Source: Bacteroidota bacterium | Lineage (GTDB): Bacteria > Bacteroidota > Bacteroidia > B-17B0 > Aurantibacillaceae | Direction of reading: 5' to 3' | DNA: 64,000 bases | Assembly (NCBI GenBank): GCA_021156365.1 | Contig: JAJNDK010000012.1 | Location: forward strand, 62,001-126,000 | In this document: positions 22,665-34,400 of the stretch, one piece after another | How the letters are laid out: each line of letters opens with the position of its first letter | Position numbering within the stretch: the first letter of the stretch is position 1 | Translations under genes and position numbers: made by a program | The notes under the pieces: model-generated | What the model was told of the DNA's origin: nothing | Database searches by the model: none | What the model saw: only the letters and a program-made list of their open reading frames with translations

Positions 22665-23561
22665 TCAATGCAGCGGTCGTTTCTTGATCATGCCCCCCTT
22701 TGTTTCGTTGATGGAATGCTGTATCACAAAAGCCCTTGAATCTACTTTTTCTATTTCTACTAATATCTTATGTGTTTCGAGGCGGGTTACCACGCAAAAA
22801 AGAATTTTCCGGTCATCTTCTTTTAAACCTGTACTGCCGAAGCCTGATTCACCTTTATAGACCGTTACTCCACGACCAAGGTTTTTGATGATAATGTGCT
22901 TCACTTCATCTGCCTTCTCCGAAACGATGGTAATGCCAATGTATTCCTCAATACCATTGGTGACAAAATCAACGGTTTTGGAAGCTACAAAATAAGTAAG
23001 CATAGAGTACAGGGCGATCTTGATCCCTACGAGATAGGCAGAAGCGGAGAAAATAACAACATTGATAATGGAGATCACGTCACCTACCGAAAGCGAAGAT
23101 TTTTTACTCAGGGCGATCGCCAATACTTCTGTTCCATCGATCACACTGCCACCCCGGATGCACAGGCCTATCCCTGCGCCTAAGAAGAAACCGCCAAATA
23201 CCGATATCAGCAGTGTATCGGTGTTTTTATCAATATTCAGATTGATCTCTACAAAGGAAAGCGTGATAGCCAGTGCAATGATCGCTATCAGGGTTTTAAT
23301 AGCAAAAGCAGGTGAGATCTGCCTGTAGCCGATAAAAATAAATGGGATATTGATCACCACGATCAGTATGGAAATGTTGATGTCGGTAAGCTGGTTGGTG
23401 AGCAGGGAGATCCCCGTTACGCCACCATCTAAAAAATCATTGGGAAGAAGAAAGCCTTTCAGTCCGATGGTAGCAGAAGCAATTCCCAGCGCGATCAGGA
23501 TAATGTTCTTTACATTATTCTTAAAGTCAATGGTATTGCTCAGCTGTGTCGTCTTAGTCAT
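22665..23561 (-). CDS. YitT family membrane protein
   Basis: 298 residues with five to six membrane spans (about 20-220): GLKGFLLPNDFLDGGVTGISLL and a glycine-rich GGFFLGAGIGLCIRGGSVIDGTE repeat are typical of YitT (DUF161). The C-terminal 80 residues (IEEYIGITIVSEKADEVKHII) form the DUF2179 cytoplasmic domain. Function of the family is unknown; transport is often assumed. Its ATG overlaps the end of the MMPL transporter gene by 8 bases, so the two are translated from one mRNA. Confidence 0.9.
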   Translation of the reverse strand: MTKTTQLSNTIDFKNNVKNIILIALGIASATIGLKGFLLPNDFLDGGVTGISLLTNQLTDINISILIVVINIPFIFIGYRQISPAFAIKTLIAIIALAITLSFVEINLNIDKNTDTLLISVFGGFFLGAGIGLCIRGGSVIDGTEVLAIALSKKSSLSVGDVISIINVVIFSASAYLVGIKIALYSMLTYFVASKTVDFVTNGIEEYIGITIVSEKADEVKHIIIKNLGRGVTVYKGESGFGSTGLKEDDRKILFCVVTRLETHKILVEIEKVDSRAFVIQHSINETKGGMIKKRPLH

Positions 23562-25956
23562 CTTTACCTGAATCTACAACCGGTTCTATCGGCTCTATTG
23601 GTTCAATGTCTTCTTCGGGTATAACAGCATTACTTTCTTCGATTTCTTTACGGGATATTACATTCGACAGAGAAATAAGAATGGCGGGTAATAATACGAG
23701 GTTGGTACACATGGAAACCAGTAAGGTCAATGAGATCAGAACACCCAATGCGACGGTTCCTCCAAAGCTTGACCAGATAAAAATGGAAAATCCGCTGAAC
23801 AGGATCACGGCAGTGTATACCATGCTCACTCCCATATCTCTCACACAAATGGAAATGGCCTGTGGAACGGTGATCAGCTTGTTGTTTTTCAATTCCTGCC
23901 GGTAGCGGGTGAGGAAATAAATGGTCCCGTCGGAGGCAATACCAAAAGCAATACTGAAAATCAAAATAGTAGAAGGCTTGAAACGGATATCCATGAAACC
24001 CATCACACCCGCTGTGATCACAAGTGGGATGAGGCAGGGTAGCTTGGACAATACAATGATCTTCCAGGAGCGGAACAAGGCCAAACCAACCAATGCGATC
24101 AGTATGATTTCGATCAGTAAGCTCTCGATCAGGTTGTTCAGCAGATAGTCATTCCCTTTCAGGAAGGTTAGACTGTGCCCGGTCATTGATACTTTTGCAT
24201 CGGTTCCTTTAAACAGGGAATCGATCTTCGGTTTCAGATCTGCTACCAGCTCTTTGGTTTTTTTGGAGCCTATATCCTGCATACGATAGCTGATCCGTGT
24301 TACCTGTTTGGCAGTATCGATATATCCGGTGAATTTATTTTCCTGGCCTTTCACTGTAGCGCTGAAGTCGCTTAATTTTTTCAGCTCACCGATACTCGGA
24401 ACCATATAATATTTTGTATCACCGCCCCGGAAAGCCTGGTAGGAAAATTTGATCCCTTCGTCAATGGACAGTGGGCGGGAGAATTCGGGATATTTTGCAA
24501 TGATCTTTTCCAGCGCTTTGATCTTATAGATGATCTGTGCATTGTCGGCAAATACACCGTTTGGTTTTTTCGTGTCAACCGTAATTTCAAATGGAAGAAT
24601 ACCGTTAAAATTACTTTCAAAGAATTTGAGGTCCGTATATACTTTGTCTTTTTCCGGAAGGTCATCCACCACAAAGCCGATCACGCTTACCTGTGTCATT
24701 CCCCAAAGTCCCAAAGCCGTAATGATTCCTGTAACAATATATATATGCTTGCGCCTGTTTTGAACAAGATGATCGATGAAGGCAATGAAGGCATTGATGC
24801 GTTTGCCTTCCACGTGTTTGGTGTGTTTCAGTGAAGGTTCGGGCAGGAAGCTCAATATGATGGGGATCAGTACCAGTGTGATCAGGTAAGTAACAAGAAC
24901 GTTGATGGCAGAAACGATTCCGAACTCAACCAGTAATGCAGTGTTGGTGAAATACAGTACAGCGAACCCGATAGCAGTGGTAATGTTGGCGAGGAAGAGC
25001 GTGATGGCCATTGTCTCCACCATGCGGGAGATACTTTTGATTTTATTGTTGTGTTTGGTATACTCCCGGTGATACCGGTTGATAAAGAAAATACAGTTGG
25101 GTATCCCGATCACAATGATCAGCGGGGGCAATAAGCCGGAAAGAATAGTGATCTTGTATCCGCAAAGATGCATGATCCCCAGGGCCCATATCACGCCTAT
25201 AATAACAACGAGCAGGGAAAATATCACCGTGGAAAAAGAGCGGAAGAAGAACCACAGAACAATAGCTGTAACGATGATGGCCAGCAGGGAAAATAATTTC
25301 ATTTCACCTGATACTTTTTTCATCACGGCAGAACGGATATACGGCATACCGGAGTAATGCATTTCCGTAGCGTGTTTTTTCGAAAAGGCTTCGCAATAGG
25401 TTTTGATGCTATCCACGATCTCCAGCCTGCGCGAAGAGTTCAGCTCTTTTTCATTAAAGGTGATCGCCAGCAGGGTGGATTTTTCTTTTTTATTGTAGAT
25501 AACACCTTCGTAGAACGGAAGGGAATTTATTCTGTCTTTTATTCCTTTTACCTCTTCTTCGGAAAGCACCGGTTTGTTGATCAGCGGCACTACATTGAAT
25601 TTCTCGAGCGAGTCGTCGAATACAAAGTCATAGGCATTGCCAAGTGACAATACATCTTTGATCCCGCCCGTACTTTTAATTTCTTTGGTGAGTTTGATCC
25701 AGTCGTTGAAGAAATCCTTTTTGAAAATATTGTCGGATTTAACCCCAACGGCCATTACGTTGCCATCCTCTCCGAAATATTTTTTGAATTGCTGGTAAGC
25801 GATATAAGAGGAGTCCTGCTCCGGAAGGATTTTGGCAAAATTGTAAGAAAGTTCGATTTTAGTGGCGTGATAGCCAAAAAAGCCGGTAAGCAGAAGTACT
25901 ACCGATATATAAGCGAGCCTGTTTCTTAATAATGATCTTGTTAGCGCCTTCCACAT
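23554..25956 (-). CDS. MMPL/RND-superfamily transporter
   Basis: 800 residues with the RND plan: one span at 13-32, a periplasmic domain, five spans from about 220, a second single span near 400, another periplasmic domain, then five spans (about 620-770). Two homologous halves are visible. Members move lipids, hopanoids or drugs using proton force, often to the outer membrane; substrate cannot be read from sequence. The C-terminus is acidic and Pro-rich (EEDIEPIEPIEP). It overlaps the downstream YitT gene by 8 bases. It is divergent from pntA across 173 bases. Confidence 0.9.
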   Translation of the reverse strand: MWKALTRSLLRNRLAYISVVLLLTGFFGYHATKIELSYNFAKILPEQDSSYIAYQQFKKYFGEDGNVMAVGVKSDNIFKKDFFNDWIKLTKEIKSTGGIKDVLSLGNAYDFVFDDSLEKFNVVPLINKPVLSEEEVKGIKDRINSLPFYEGVIYNKKEKSTLLAITFNEKELNSSRRLEIVDSIKTYCEAFSKKHATEMHYSGMPYIRSAVMKKVSGEMKLFSLLAIIVTAIVLWFFFRSFSTVIFSLLVVIIGVIWALGIMHLCGYKITILSGLLPPLIIVIGIPNCIFFINRYHREYTKHNNKIKSISRMVETMAITLFLANITTAIGFAVLYFTNTALLVEFGIVSAINVLVTYLITLVLIPIILSFLPEPSLKHTKHVEGKRINAFIAFIDHLVQNRRKHIYIVTGIITALGLWGMTQVSVIGFVVDDLPEKDKVYTDLKFFESNFNGILPFEITVDTKKPNGVFADNAQIIYKIKALEKIIAKYPEFSRPLSIDEGIKFSYQAFRGGDTKYYMVPSIGELKKLSDFSATVKGQENKFTGYIDTAKQVTRISYRMQDIGSKKTKELVADLKPKIDSLFKGTDAKVSMTGHSLTFLKGNDYLLNNLIESLLIEIILIALVGLALFRSWKIIVLSKLPCLIPLVITAGVMGFMDIRFKPSTILIFSIAFGIASDGTIYFLTRYRQELKNNKLITVPQAISICVRDMGVSMVYTAVILFSGFSIFIWSSFGGTVALGVLISLTLLVSMCTNLVLLPAILISLSNVISRKEIEESNAVIPEEDIEPIEPIEPVVDSGKDD

Positions 25957-26129
25957 AATTTCAACCTGAATAAAGGCGTGAATATACGCAAAAAAACCGT
26001 AATCGGCGGTTTAAAAATTGTGAGTATTTACCTCATTTTGAATTAACATTTATTAGTAATGTGCAATATATTTTTCTTTCTTTGTCTCTTTAAAATTTGC
26101 GAATAAAAATAAATCATTAAACTTTAGAT

Positions 26130-27677
26130 ATGAAGGTAGGAATTCCATCCGAAATATTCCCGAATGAATTGAGAGTTGCTGCAACTCCCAAAACAGTCAA
26201 ACGACTGCAAAAGCAGGGATTTGAAGTGTACATTCAGCACAATGCCGGGATAAAAGCAAATTTTTCTGATAAAGAATTTGAAGAGGCAGGGGCTAAGATA
26301 GTAAACACGGCTGCTGATATTTACGGCAATTCGGATATTGTATTGAAAGTTAAAGAACCTTCCGCAGAAGAAGTGAGTATGATGAAGGAAGGTTTGGTTT
26401 TGTTGAGCTATCTGTGGCCGGCACAAAATCAGGAATTGCTTAAAAAGCTTGCTGAGAAAAAAGTGAATGCAGTAGCGATGGATGCCATCCCACGTATCTC
26501 AAGGGCTCAAAAAATGGATGTCCTTTCTTCCATGGCAAACATTGCAGGATACAGATCTGTGATCGAAGGATCGTTTCATTTCGGAAGATTCCTGAATGGC
26601 CAGATCACTGCTGCCGGAAAGGTAGAACCTGCTAAAGTACTCGTAATTGGCGCCGGTGTTGCCGGTTTGGCTGCTATCGGCGCTGCTAATTCATTAGGTG
26701 CGATCGTAAGGGCTTTTGATACACGTAAGGAAGTGGCTGAACAGATCGAATCAATGGGAGCGCAGTTCCTTACCGTAGAAATAGAAGAAGATGGGGCCAC
26801 TTCCTCCGGTTACTCAAAAGAAATGAGTAAAGAATTTATTGAAGCGGAGATGAAACTCTTCTTAGAACAAGCGAAGGAAGTTGATATTGTAATTACCACC
26901 GCACAAATTCCGGGCAGACCCGCTCCCAAATTATGGTTGGATTATCACGTGGCTGCAATGAAGCCAGGTTCAGTAATTGTGGATCTGGCGGCATCAACAG
27001 GTGGTAATTGTGCGTTAACTAAAGATGGGGAAGTATATACAACTGACAATGGAGTTACTATAGTTGGTAAATTGAACCAGCTGCCAAATCAGGCTTCGCA
27101 GTTATATGGCAATAACCTGTGTCACCTGTTGGATGATATGGGCAAAGCAGAGAAATTTAAGATCGATATGGAGGATGCCGTTGTATCCAGGGCCATGGTG
27201 ACTTATGACGGTAAGGTCAACTGGCCGCCTGCTCCTTTGCAGGTAAGTCCGACTGCGGGTGGTGGCGCAAAAAAGGCAACTGCTCCTACCACGGAAGAAG
27301 TAAAAATTTCGGAACAGGAAAAAGCAAAAAAAACAGCGCTAACGACGCTCATTAGTCTGGCAGTAGTTGGGGGCTTATTGTTGCTGGTAGGAAAATTTGC
27401 ACCAAGCGAATTCATTCAACATTTCACCGTATTTGTACTGGCTGTTTTCGTGGGCTGGCAGGTGATCTCAAATGTGTCGCACTCCTTGCACACCCCTTTA
27501 ATGGCTGTAACCAACGCCATTAGCGGGATTATCATTATCGGTGGTTTATTGCAGACAACAGATGATTTTGCCAATCCCATAACCATACTTGCCTGTATAG
27601 CCATCCTGGTAGCAAGTATAAATGTTGTGGGAGGTTTTGTGGTTACACACCGGATGTTGAAAATGTTTAAAAAGTAA
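26130..27677 (+). CDS. pntA: NAD(P) transhydrogenase subunit alpha
   Basis: 515 residues, as in single-chain PntA. Residues 1-370 form the NAD(H)-binding domain I with an alanine-dehydrogenase-like fold: VLVIGAGVAGLAAIGAANSLGA near 170-191 and the RAxxDxR segment VRAFDTRKEV. A Lys/Ala/Thr linker follows, then four membrane spans (about 405-510) equal to the separate PntAB of other bacteria. With PntB it couples proton entry to hydride transfer from NADH to NADP+. It is followed 59 bases later by pntB. A TAAAATTTG upstream is near, but not exactly, a -7 box. Confidence 0.96.
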   Translation: MKVGIPSEIFPNELRVAATPKTVKRLQKQGFEVYIQHNAGIKANFSDKEFEEAGAKIVNTAADIYGNSDIVLKVKEPSAEEVSMMKEGLVLLSYLWPAQNQELLKKLAEKKVNAVAMDAIPRISRAQKMDVLSSMANIAGYRSVIEGSFHFGRFLNGQITAAGKVEPAKVLVIGAGVAGLAAIGAANSLGAIVRAFDTRKEVAEQIESMGAQFLTVEIEEDGATSSGYSKEMSKEFIEAEMKLFLEQAKEVDIVITTAQIPGRPAPKLWLDYHVAAMKPGSVIVDLAASTGGNCALTKDGEVYTTDNGVTIVGKLNQLPNQASQLYGNNLCHLLDDMGKAEKFKIDMEDAVVSRAMVTYDGKVNWPPAPLQVSPTAGGGAKKATAPTTEEVKISEQEKAKKTALTTLISLAVVGGLLLLVGKFAPSEFIQHFTVFVLAVFVGWQVISNVSHSLHTPLMAVTNAISGIIIIGGLLQTTDDFANPITILACIAILVASINVVGGFVVTHRMLKMFKK

Positions 27678-27736
27678 CAAAGCAAAGCTTCAACGAGACA
27701 ATAGTAAAAAAATTAACAAGGAGTTAAAAGAGATTT

Positions 27737-29140
27737 ATGATCGAAATAGGAAAAGAAATACAAACAGCAGCATACTTATTCGCCAGTATCCTGTTCATTT
27801 TGAGTTTGAGTGGTTTATCATCCCAGGAATCGGCAAAACGCGGAGTGCTTTACGGCATTGTGGGCATGGCCATAGCGATTATTGCAACCCTACTCGGAAA
27901 AGGCGTTGGAGGACACGTTTACATTATCGCTGCGATTGCAGTCGCGTCCGTGATCGGGATCCTGGTCGCGCGCAAAGTGGAAATGACGGCCATGCCTCAA
28001 CTGGTAGCAATCTTACACAGCTTTGTGGGATTGGCTGCCGTATTGGTAGGGTTCGGATCTTACCTCGATCCTAAAACGCACACCCTCACAGGTGCAGCGC
28101 ATACCATTCACCTCGTGGAAGTGTTTGTGGGAATATTTATCGGGGCTATTACACTCACCGGTTCTATTATCGCCTGGGGAAAATTAGACGGAAAAGTTCC
28201 TTCCAAACCCTGGAGCTTTAAAGGACTTCAATTAATGAACCTGTTGCTGCTGTCGGCTTGCATCGTCCTTGGCGTTTTCTTTTGCAAAGCCGAAGGAACA
28301 GGCGGAATGGTGTATCTCGGTATAATGACGGCAATTGCCTCGTTCATTGGTGTTGTGCTTGTTATGGCGATCGGTGGCGGAGATATGCCCGTTGTGGTAA
28401 GTATGCTTAACTCCTATTCGGGCTGGGCGGCTTCGGCAGCAGGGTTTATGCTGGGTAACGATCTGCTCATTGTAACAGGCGCGCTTGTAGGAAGTTCGGG
28501 GGCCATTCTTTCCATGCACATGTGTCATGCCATGAATCGGTCTTTCTTCTCGGTGATATTTGCAAGTGGTTCGGGTGCGGGCAACGGCGGTGAGAAAAAA
28601 GCGATTGAAGGCGAAGTAACTGCCTTGAATCATGAAGAAGTAGCCGGATTGCTGAAAGAAGCAAGGTCGGTGGTGATCGTTCCTGGTTATGGTATGGCTG
28701 TAGCCAAGGCGCAGTACCCGATCTACGACATGGTGCAGACACTTCGCAAAGCCGGAAAAAATGTGCGTTTCGCTATCCACCCTGTGGCAGGGCGTTTACC
28801 CGGCCATATGAACGTATTGCTGGCAGAAGCGAATGTACCTTACGATATTGTGATGGAAATGGATGAGATAAATGACGATATGCCGGATACGGATGTGGTA
28901 ATGGTAATTGGTGCCAATGATGTAGTAAACCCAAGCGCACAGGATGATCCTGCAAGCTCTATATACGGAATGCCGGTAATTGAAGCCTGGAAAGCAGACA
29001 AAGTTATCATCATGAAGCGCTCCATGTCGGCCGGTTATTCGGGTGAAGATAATCCTTTGTTCTACAAGCCGAATTCGGAAATGCTGTATGGTGATGCAAA
29101 GGCCAGTGTGGAGAAGATACTTGGTTTTTTGAAAAACTAA
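27737..29140 (+). CDS. pntB: NAD(P) transhydrogenase subunit beta
   Basis: 467 residues. The first 270 hold about nine membrane spans; the last 180 form the NADP(H)-binding domain III with [36 protein letters not shown] and the [22 protein letters not shown] signature. The partner of PntA in the proton-pumping complex that supplies NADPH. A terminator at 29152-29181 ends the operon. Confidence 0.97.
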   Translation: MIEIGKEIQTAAYLFASILFILSLSGLSSQESAKRGVLYGIVGMAIAIIATLLGKGVGGHVYIIAAIAVASVIGILVARKVEMTAMPQLVAILHSFVGLAAVLVGFGSYLDPKTHTLTGAAHTIHLVEVFVGIFIGAITLTGSIIAWGKLDGKVPSKPWSFKGLQLMNLLLLSACIVLGVFFCKAEGTGGMVYLGIMTAIASFIGVVLVMAIGGGDMPVVVSMLNSYSGWAASAAGFMLGNDLLIVTGALVGSSGAILSMHMCHAMNRSFFSVIFASGSGAGNGGEKKAIEGEVTALNHEEVAGLLKEARSVVIVPGYGMAVAKAQYPIYDMVQTLRKAGKNVRFAIHPVAGRLPGHMNVLLAEANVPYDIVMEMDEINDDMPDTDVVMVIGANDVVNPSAQDDPASSIYGMPVIEAWKADKVIIMKRSMSAGYSGEDNPLFYKPNSEMLYGDAKASVEKILGFLKN

Positions 29141-29151
29141 TTTGATACAAG

Positions 29152-29181
29152 AAAAGGGCAAATGAGAGTTTGCCTTTTTTT
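29152..29181 (+). terminator. Intrinsic terminator of pntAB
   Basis: A GGCAAA/TTTGCC stem (29157-29162 with 29169-29174), flanked by A and T runs, with a 6-base loop and seven T, 11 bases after the pntB stop. The stem is short, so strength is moderate. Confidence 0.75.
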
Positions 29182-29229
29182 GTAGCCGCTGGCATCCGTA
29201 TTGATACATTAACCCGGGATATTAAAAAT

Positions 29230-30699
29230 ATGAAACGGAAAACTATACGGAATATACTTCTCCTGGTATTGGTGTTGGGTCTTGCTGTGGGCGGATTTCT
29301 GTTCTTCAGCGGAGAACGGATACAGCCAACACCGCCTCTCGCCACCACGCGGGATACCACCCTGATTATTCCCCAATCGGAACTTATCTTCCCCGTTAAT
29401 TTCGGGGTGAAAGAATTGTGCGATATACTCAACACTGCCATCTCGGGTACTTTTTTCAAAGCGCCACTTACTATCAACGAACGGGGAGATATTGTGGATC
29501 TCGAATTGAAACGCTCAGCCCCAATAACTATCACCTGGCAAATGCCTTACCTGGAGATGCGTGTACCACTTCATATGTCGGGGGTAGGAAAGATCAAAGT
29601 CGGAAAAAACGTCGTTACCAATAAGGAAGCGGTGGAAAGCGATCTTGTTCTGACCATGCGCTCACAAATAGATATTAGCAGCGACTGGAAATTAAAAACA
29701 AAAAGCACGATCCAGGAGATTACCTGGGTTAAAGAGCCTATTGTGAAGATCGCATTTTTGAAACTGAACCTGCGGAAAAAAGTGGACGAAGCCATAAAAA
29801 AAAGGGAATCCGAGCTACTTAAAAATTTTGACCAGCAGGTAGGAGAAAAGATCGAATTGAAAAAGGCGATCGGGAAGATCTGGAGGGATATCCAAAGGCC
29901 CGTACGTGTCAATAAAAAAGAGGTACTGGTTTGGTTAATGACTCACTGCGATTCGATCTCGGCACTTATGGTGGATAAAGGGCCTACGCTTATTTCCATA
30001 CAGGTGGCCTGTTACACACAATCGGAGATCGTATTCGATAAGGATACGGCATCTGTGATAAACAGAATACTTCCTCCATATACAAGGTCTGAAAGAGGAC
30101 TTGAAGATCGCATAGAACTGTATATCGGAGCAACAATACCTTATTCACTGCTCAATAAAAAACTAAACGAAAAAGTGGGTAGTCTGAAGATCGGCTCGGA
30201 TAAATACAGCATAAAAATAAAAAAGGTGGAAGTGTATGGGACAGACAGCGCTCTCGCAGTAAAAGTAAATGTACGCGGCGATATAAAAGGCGATATTTAC
30301 CTCACTGCAAAAGTTTATTTCGATCCCCTGACCAATTATATTGGCCTCAACGATGTACGATACGATGTCAATACGCAAAATTCATTGGTGCAAACGGCCG
30401 ATTGGATCTTTCATGATAGCTTACCTGCTATGATAGGGAACAGGATCCGGATCCCGCTCGATTCGCTCACTAATAAACTCCCTTTGGTGCTCGGGCGAGG
30501 GATCGAAGACAGTAAAGTAGGAAAAAAACTGGATGCGGATATTGTGATCGACAACGTCGGCCTTACGGATATGATCATTACAAAAAATGACATACAGCTG
30601 ATCGCACGGGTCAGAGCCATTGCAAAGATCCAAATAGAAAAGGAAGCCTTTTCGAAAAAACTGAAACCGATCCGGATCACGAGTGTTAAAAAGAAATAA
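29230..30699 (+). CDS. DUF4403 family protein, probable membrane-anchored lipid-binding-like protein
   Basis: 489 residues from the ATG at 29230. One N-terminal membrane span (about 6-26) is followed by a long beta-rich body typical of DUF4403: paired barrels with SELIFPVNFGVKELCDILN, GDIVDLELKRS and later DRIELYIGATIPYSLLNKKLNE. The family is found in Bacteroidota and relatives; its tubular-lipid-like fold is my recollection and its role is unknown. An upstream in-frame start at 29170 lies inside the pntB terminator, so the ATG before MKRKTIR is chosen. Probably anchored in the inner membrane facing the periplasm. Confidence 0.82.
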   Translation: MKRKTIRNILLLVLVLGLAVGGFLFFSGERIQPTPPLATTRDTTLIIPQSELIFPVNFGVKELCDILNTAISGTFFKAPLTINERGDIVDLELKRSAPITITWQMPYLEMRVPLHMSGVGKIKVGKNVVTNKEAVESDLVLTMRSQIDISSDWKLKTKSTIQEITWVKEPIVKIAFLKLNLRKKVDEAIKKRESELLKNFDQQVGEKIELKKAIGKIWRDIQRPVRVNKKEVLVWLMTHCDSISALMVDKGPTLISIQVACYTQSEIVFDKDTASVINRILPPYTRSERGLEDRIELYIGATIPYSLLNKKLNEKVGSLKIGSDKYSIKIKKVEVYGTDSALAVKVNVRGDIKGDIYLTAKVYFDPLTNYIGLNDVRYDVNTQNSLVQTADWIFHDSLPAMIGNRIRIPLDSLTNKLPLVLGRGIEDSKVGKKLDADIVIDNVGLTDMIITKNDIQLIARVRAIAKIQIEKEAFSKKLKPIRITSVKKK

Positions 30700-30754
30700 A
30701 GACAACCGTTCGTTTGAAGAGTGATTAAAATAAGGTCATACTTTTACACAAACC

Positions 30755-31393
30755 ATGAAAACGATATATGTCCTTAGCGGGTTAGGTGCCGACCATCGTG
30801 TATTTCAAAACCTAAATTTTGGAAATAATATCGTTATTCCTCTTCCCTGGCTGCTCCCTGAAAAGAATGAAAGGATAGAGGACTATGCAAAACGTATGGC
30901 AGCCTGCATACAGCATGAAAAACCAATCCTTGCAGGTCTTTCCTTTGGTGGTATGATGTCTATGGAAATAGCCAAACACAAAGAATTTGAAAAGATCATT
31001 TTAATTTCTTCTTCCAAAACGAAGAGCGAGATCCCTGCCTTGTATAAATTGTGCGGTATACTTCGCTTGCAGAAACTGGTGTCCGGTTCCTTTATGAAAA
31101 GATGCAGGGCCATCGTCGGCCGTGTTTTTTCTATACATTCTTCATCCGAAAAAGAAATTGTTGATCAGATGTTGCGGGATACGGATCCTGTATTGCTGGA
31201 ATGGTCGATAGAAAAGATCCTATATTGGAAAAACACATTGGTCCCCGCAAATGTTTTTCACATCCACGGAACGAAAGACCGGATATTGCCGATTCGAAAT
31301 ATCAGCTGCAACAAGGTGATTGATAAAGGCGGGCATTTGATGGTCATGAACAGAGCGGAGGAAGTATCTGGGCTTATCCAGGGCTTTATTTAG
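30755..31393 (+). CDS. Alpha/beta hydrolase
   Basis: 212 residues. The catalytic triad is visible: nucleophile Ser63 in GLSFGG, Asp175 in HIHGTKDRILP and His194 in KGGHLMV. An oxyanion segment VLSGLGADHRVF is at the N-terminus. No signal peptide, so it is cytoplasmic. The lid region is short and basic. Substrate unknown; an ester or thioester is likely. It is 55 bases downstream of the DUF4403 gene and has a near-consensus TACTTTTA box of its own. Confidence 0.85.
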   Translation: MKTIYVLSGLGADHRVFQNLNFGNNIVIPLPWLLPEKNERIEDYAKRMAACIQHEKPILAGLSFGGMMSMEIAKHKEFEKIILISSSKTKSEIPALYKLCGILRLQKLVSGSFMKRCRAIVGRVFSIHSSSEKEIVDQMLRDTDPVLLEWSIEKILYWKNTLVPANVFHIHGTKDRILPIRNISCNKVIDKGGHLMVMNRAEEVSGLIQGFI

Positions 31394-31419
31394 CGGGTGT
31401 AAATTTCCATCCAAATACC

Positions 31420-31427
31420 TATATTTG
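31420..31427 (+). promoter_or_regulatory. -7 box for the double amidohydrolase
   Basis: TATATTTG, an exact TAnnTTTG match, ends 19 bases before the ATG at 31447, predicting a leader of about 14 bases. Confidence 0.5.
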
Positions 31428-31446
31428 TTGCTATTCAAAAAATAGC

Positions 31447-34400
31447 ATGAGATATTTTACCAGCGTTTTCCTATCCCTGTTTGTTAGTGCTTTTTGCAAT
31501 GCGCAAACTACTTTTCAAACCAACGGGGCTCCCAATCCAAATCACACCTGTTATGTATTCACCAATTGCACGCTGCATGTTGATTATGAAACAGTGATCG
31601 CTAATGCTACCCTCGTGGTGAAAAACGGACTGGTGATGGATGCCGGGGAAAAGATCACTGCACCTGCAGGAGCTGTTTCCATTGATCTGAAAGGAAAACA
31701 CATTTATCCCGCTTTTATAGAACTCTACAGCGACTATGGAATGCCGGAGGTAAAGCCGGTTCAACGACACAGGGGCGGGGGGGCTCCACAAATGGAATCG
31801 GATGTGAAAGGTGCATACGGAGCCAACCAGGCTGTGAAACCGGAAACAGATGCGTTTAAAATGTATGTGAATAATGAGAAGCAGGCCGATGAGCTGCGAA
31901 AGATCGGTTTTGGCATTGCACTCACTTCGCAGAAAGACGGGATCGTTCGCGGTTCCGGTACACTGGTAACACTGAGCAACAGCAAAGAGAACGAAAATAT
32001 TATAACAGACAGGGCCGCAGCTTTTTATTCGTTCCATAAGGGCATCTCTACGCAGGATTATCCGTCTTCTCTCATGGGCTCGATCGCCCTGATCCGTCAG
32101 ACTTACCTCGATGCCAATTGGTACAAAGCGCTGCCTGCAAAAAAAGAATATAATATTTCACTCGAAGCATTCAATAGTCTTCAGAGCCTGCCTCAGATCT
32201 TCGAGGTGAACGACAAGCTCAGCGCATTGCGTGCCGATAAAATAGGAGATGAGTTCAAGGTGAAATACATTATCAAAGGAAGTGGGAATGAGTATCAGCG
32301 GATCGATGCAATTTTCGGAACCTTTTGCAAATATATTATCCCGATTAATTTTCCGGATGCACTGGATGTAGAGGACCCGCTGGATGCAGAAATGGTGACA
32401 ACAGCTGAACTGAAGCACTGGGAGCTGGCCCCGTCCAATCCAAAAGTGCTGGCAGAAAATGAGGTCCAGTTTGCATTGACCAGCAGCGACCTGAAGGAGA
32501 AAAAAATGTTCCTGAAAAACCTGCGAAAAGCGGTTTTGTACGGCCTCACGGAAAAGAACGCATTAAAAGCACTTACGGCCACGCCGGCTCAACTGCTTGG
32601 AATAGCAGACAAAGCAGGCAGCCTGAAAAAAGGAATGATGGCCAATTTCTTTATTTCCTCCTCCGGTATTTTTGAAGACAATGCAACGATCCACGAGACC
32701 TGGGTGAAAGGTGAGCCATACAAATATTCGGATCTGGATACCATCGACCTGCGTGGCAAATACGAATTGAATTTCGGAGATAAGAAACTGAAAGCAGAAA
32801 TAAAAGGAGAAGCAGATAAGCCCGAAATGCACGTATTCACAAAAGATACGATCAAAACAAAGGCAGGCTTTACATTCAAAAACAATATGGTCTCTTTCAA
32901 TTTCAACATGGATTCTGTTTCTATGTTGCGCTTTTCGGGCAATTACAACGAAGCCAAAAAGGCGATCGAGGGCCAGCTGCAGCAACAGGACGGAAGCTGG
33001 AAGAGCTTTGTGCTTCAACGGACGGATGATCTTCCAGCAGATAAGAACGAAACGAAAGAAAAAGAGAAGGATAAGAAAAAGGAAGCGCCAGCAATAGGCG
33101 AGGTGTTTTATCCGTTCACTTCATTCGGTAAACCGGAGAAAAGAGAAAACATCATTGGTCGTTATAAGAACCGTCTTGGAGCGATCCTTATCAAGGATGC
33201 AACGATCTGGACCAATGAATCGGAAGGCATCCTGAAAGAGTATGATGTGTATGTGGTGGATGGCAAGATCGTTCGGATAGCGGAGAATATCGATGCACCC
33301 AAAACCGCTTTTGCAAAAGTGATAGACGGAAAAGGAAAACACCTGACTGCCGGGATCATCGACGAGCATTCACACATTGCCATCAGCGAAGGAGTGAATG
33401 AGGGAACAGAAGCATCCAGCGCCGAAGTGCGGATAGGAGATGTAGTGAATTCGGAAGACGTTAATATCTATCGTCAGCTGGCAGGAGGTGTTACTACTGC
33501 GCAGCTGCTGCATGGCTCGGCCAATCCGATCGGAGGGCAGGCATCCCTGATCAAATTGCGCTGGGGACTTCCACCGGAAGATATGAAATATGAGAAGGCA
33601 GACGGCTTCATCAAATTTGCATTGGGTGAGAATGTGAAACAAAGCAATTGGGGCGAACGGAACAATGTACGTTTCCCGCAAACCCGTATGGGTGTGGAGC
33701 AGGTATACTACGATTATTTTATCCGGGCAAAGGAATATGAAAAAGCAGTGAAAGATTTTGAGTCATCCAAAGACAAGAATAGGATTGCACCGCGCAAAGA
33801 CCTTGAGCTGGATGCACTGGTGGAGATCCTGAATAAAAAGCGCTTCATTACCTGCCACAGCTATGTGCAGAGTGAGATCAACATGCTGATGAAAGTGGCG
33901 GACAGCATGGGTTTTAAAGTAAATACCTTTACACACATTCTCGAAGGATACAAAGTGGCTGATAAGATGAAAGAACATGGAGTAGCAGCTTCCACCTTTG
34001 CCGATTGGTGGGCTTACAAAATGGAAGTGAATGATGCCATTCCCTACAATGCTGCGATCATGACAAAGATGGGACTCACTACTTCTATCAATAGCGATGA
34101 TGCAGAAATGGGCAGGCGACTGAACCAGGAAGCAGCAAAAGCGATCAAATACGGCGGATTGAGTGAAGAAGAAGCGCTGAAGCTTTGCACATTGAATCCG
34201 GCTAAGATGTTGCATATTGATGACAAAGTGGGAAGTGTGAAAACGGGTAAAGTTGCAGACCTTGTTTTATGGAGCGATAATCCCCTCAGCATTTATGCAA
34301 AAGCGGAAAAAACGATCGTAGACGGGATCATTTATTATGATATCGCAGAAGAAACTGCTATGCGTGAAGACCTGAAAAAGGAACGTTCGAGAATTATTAT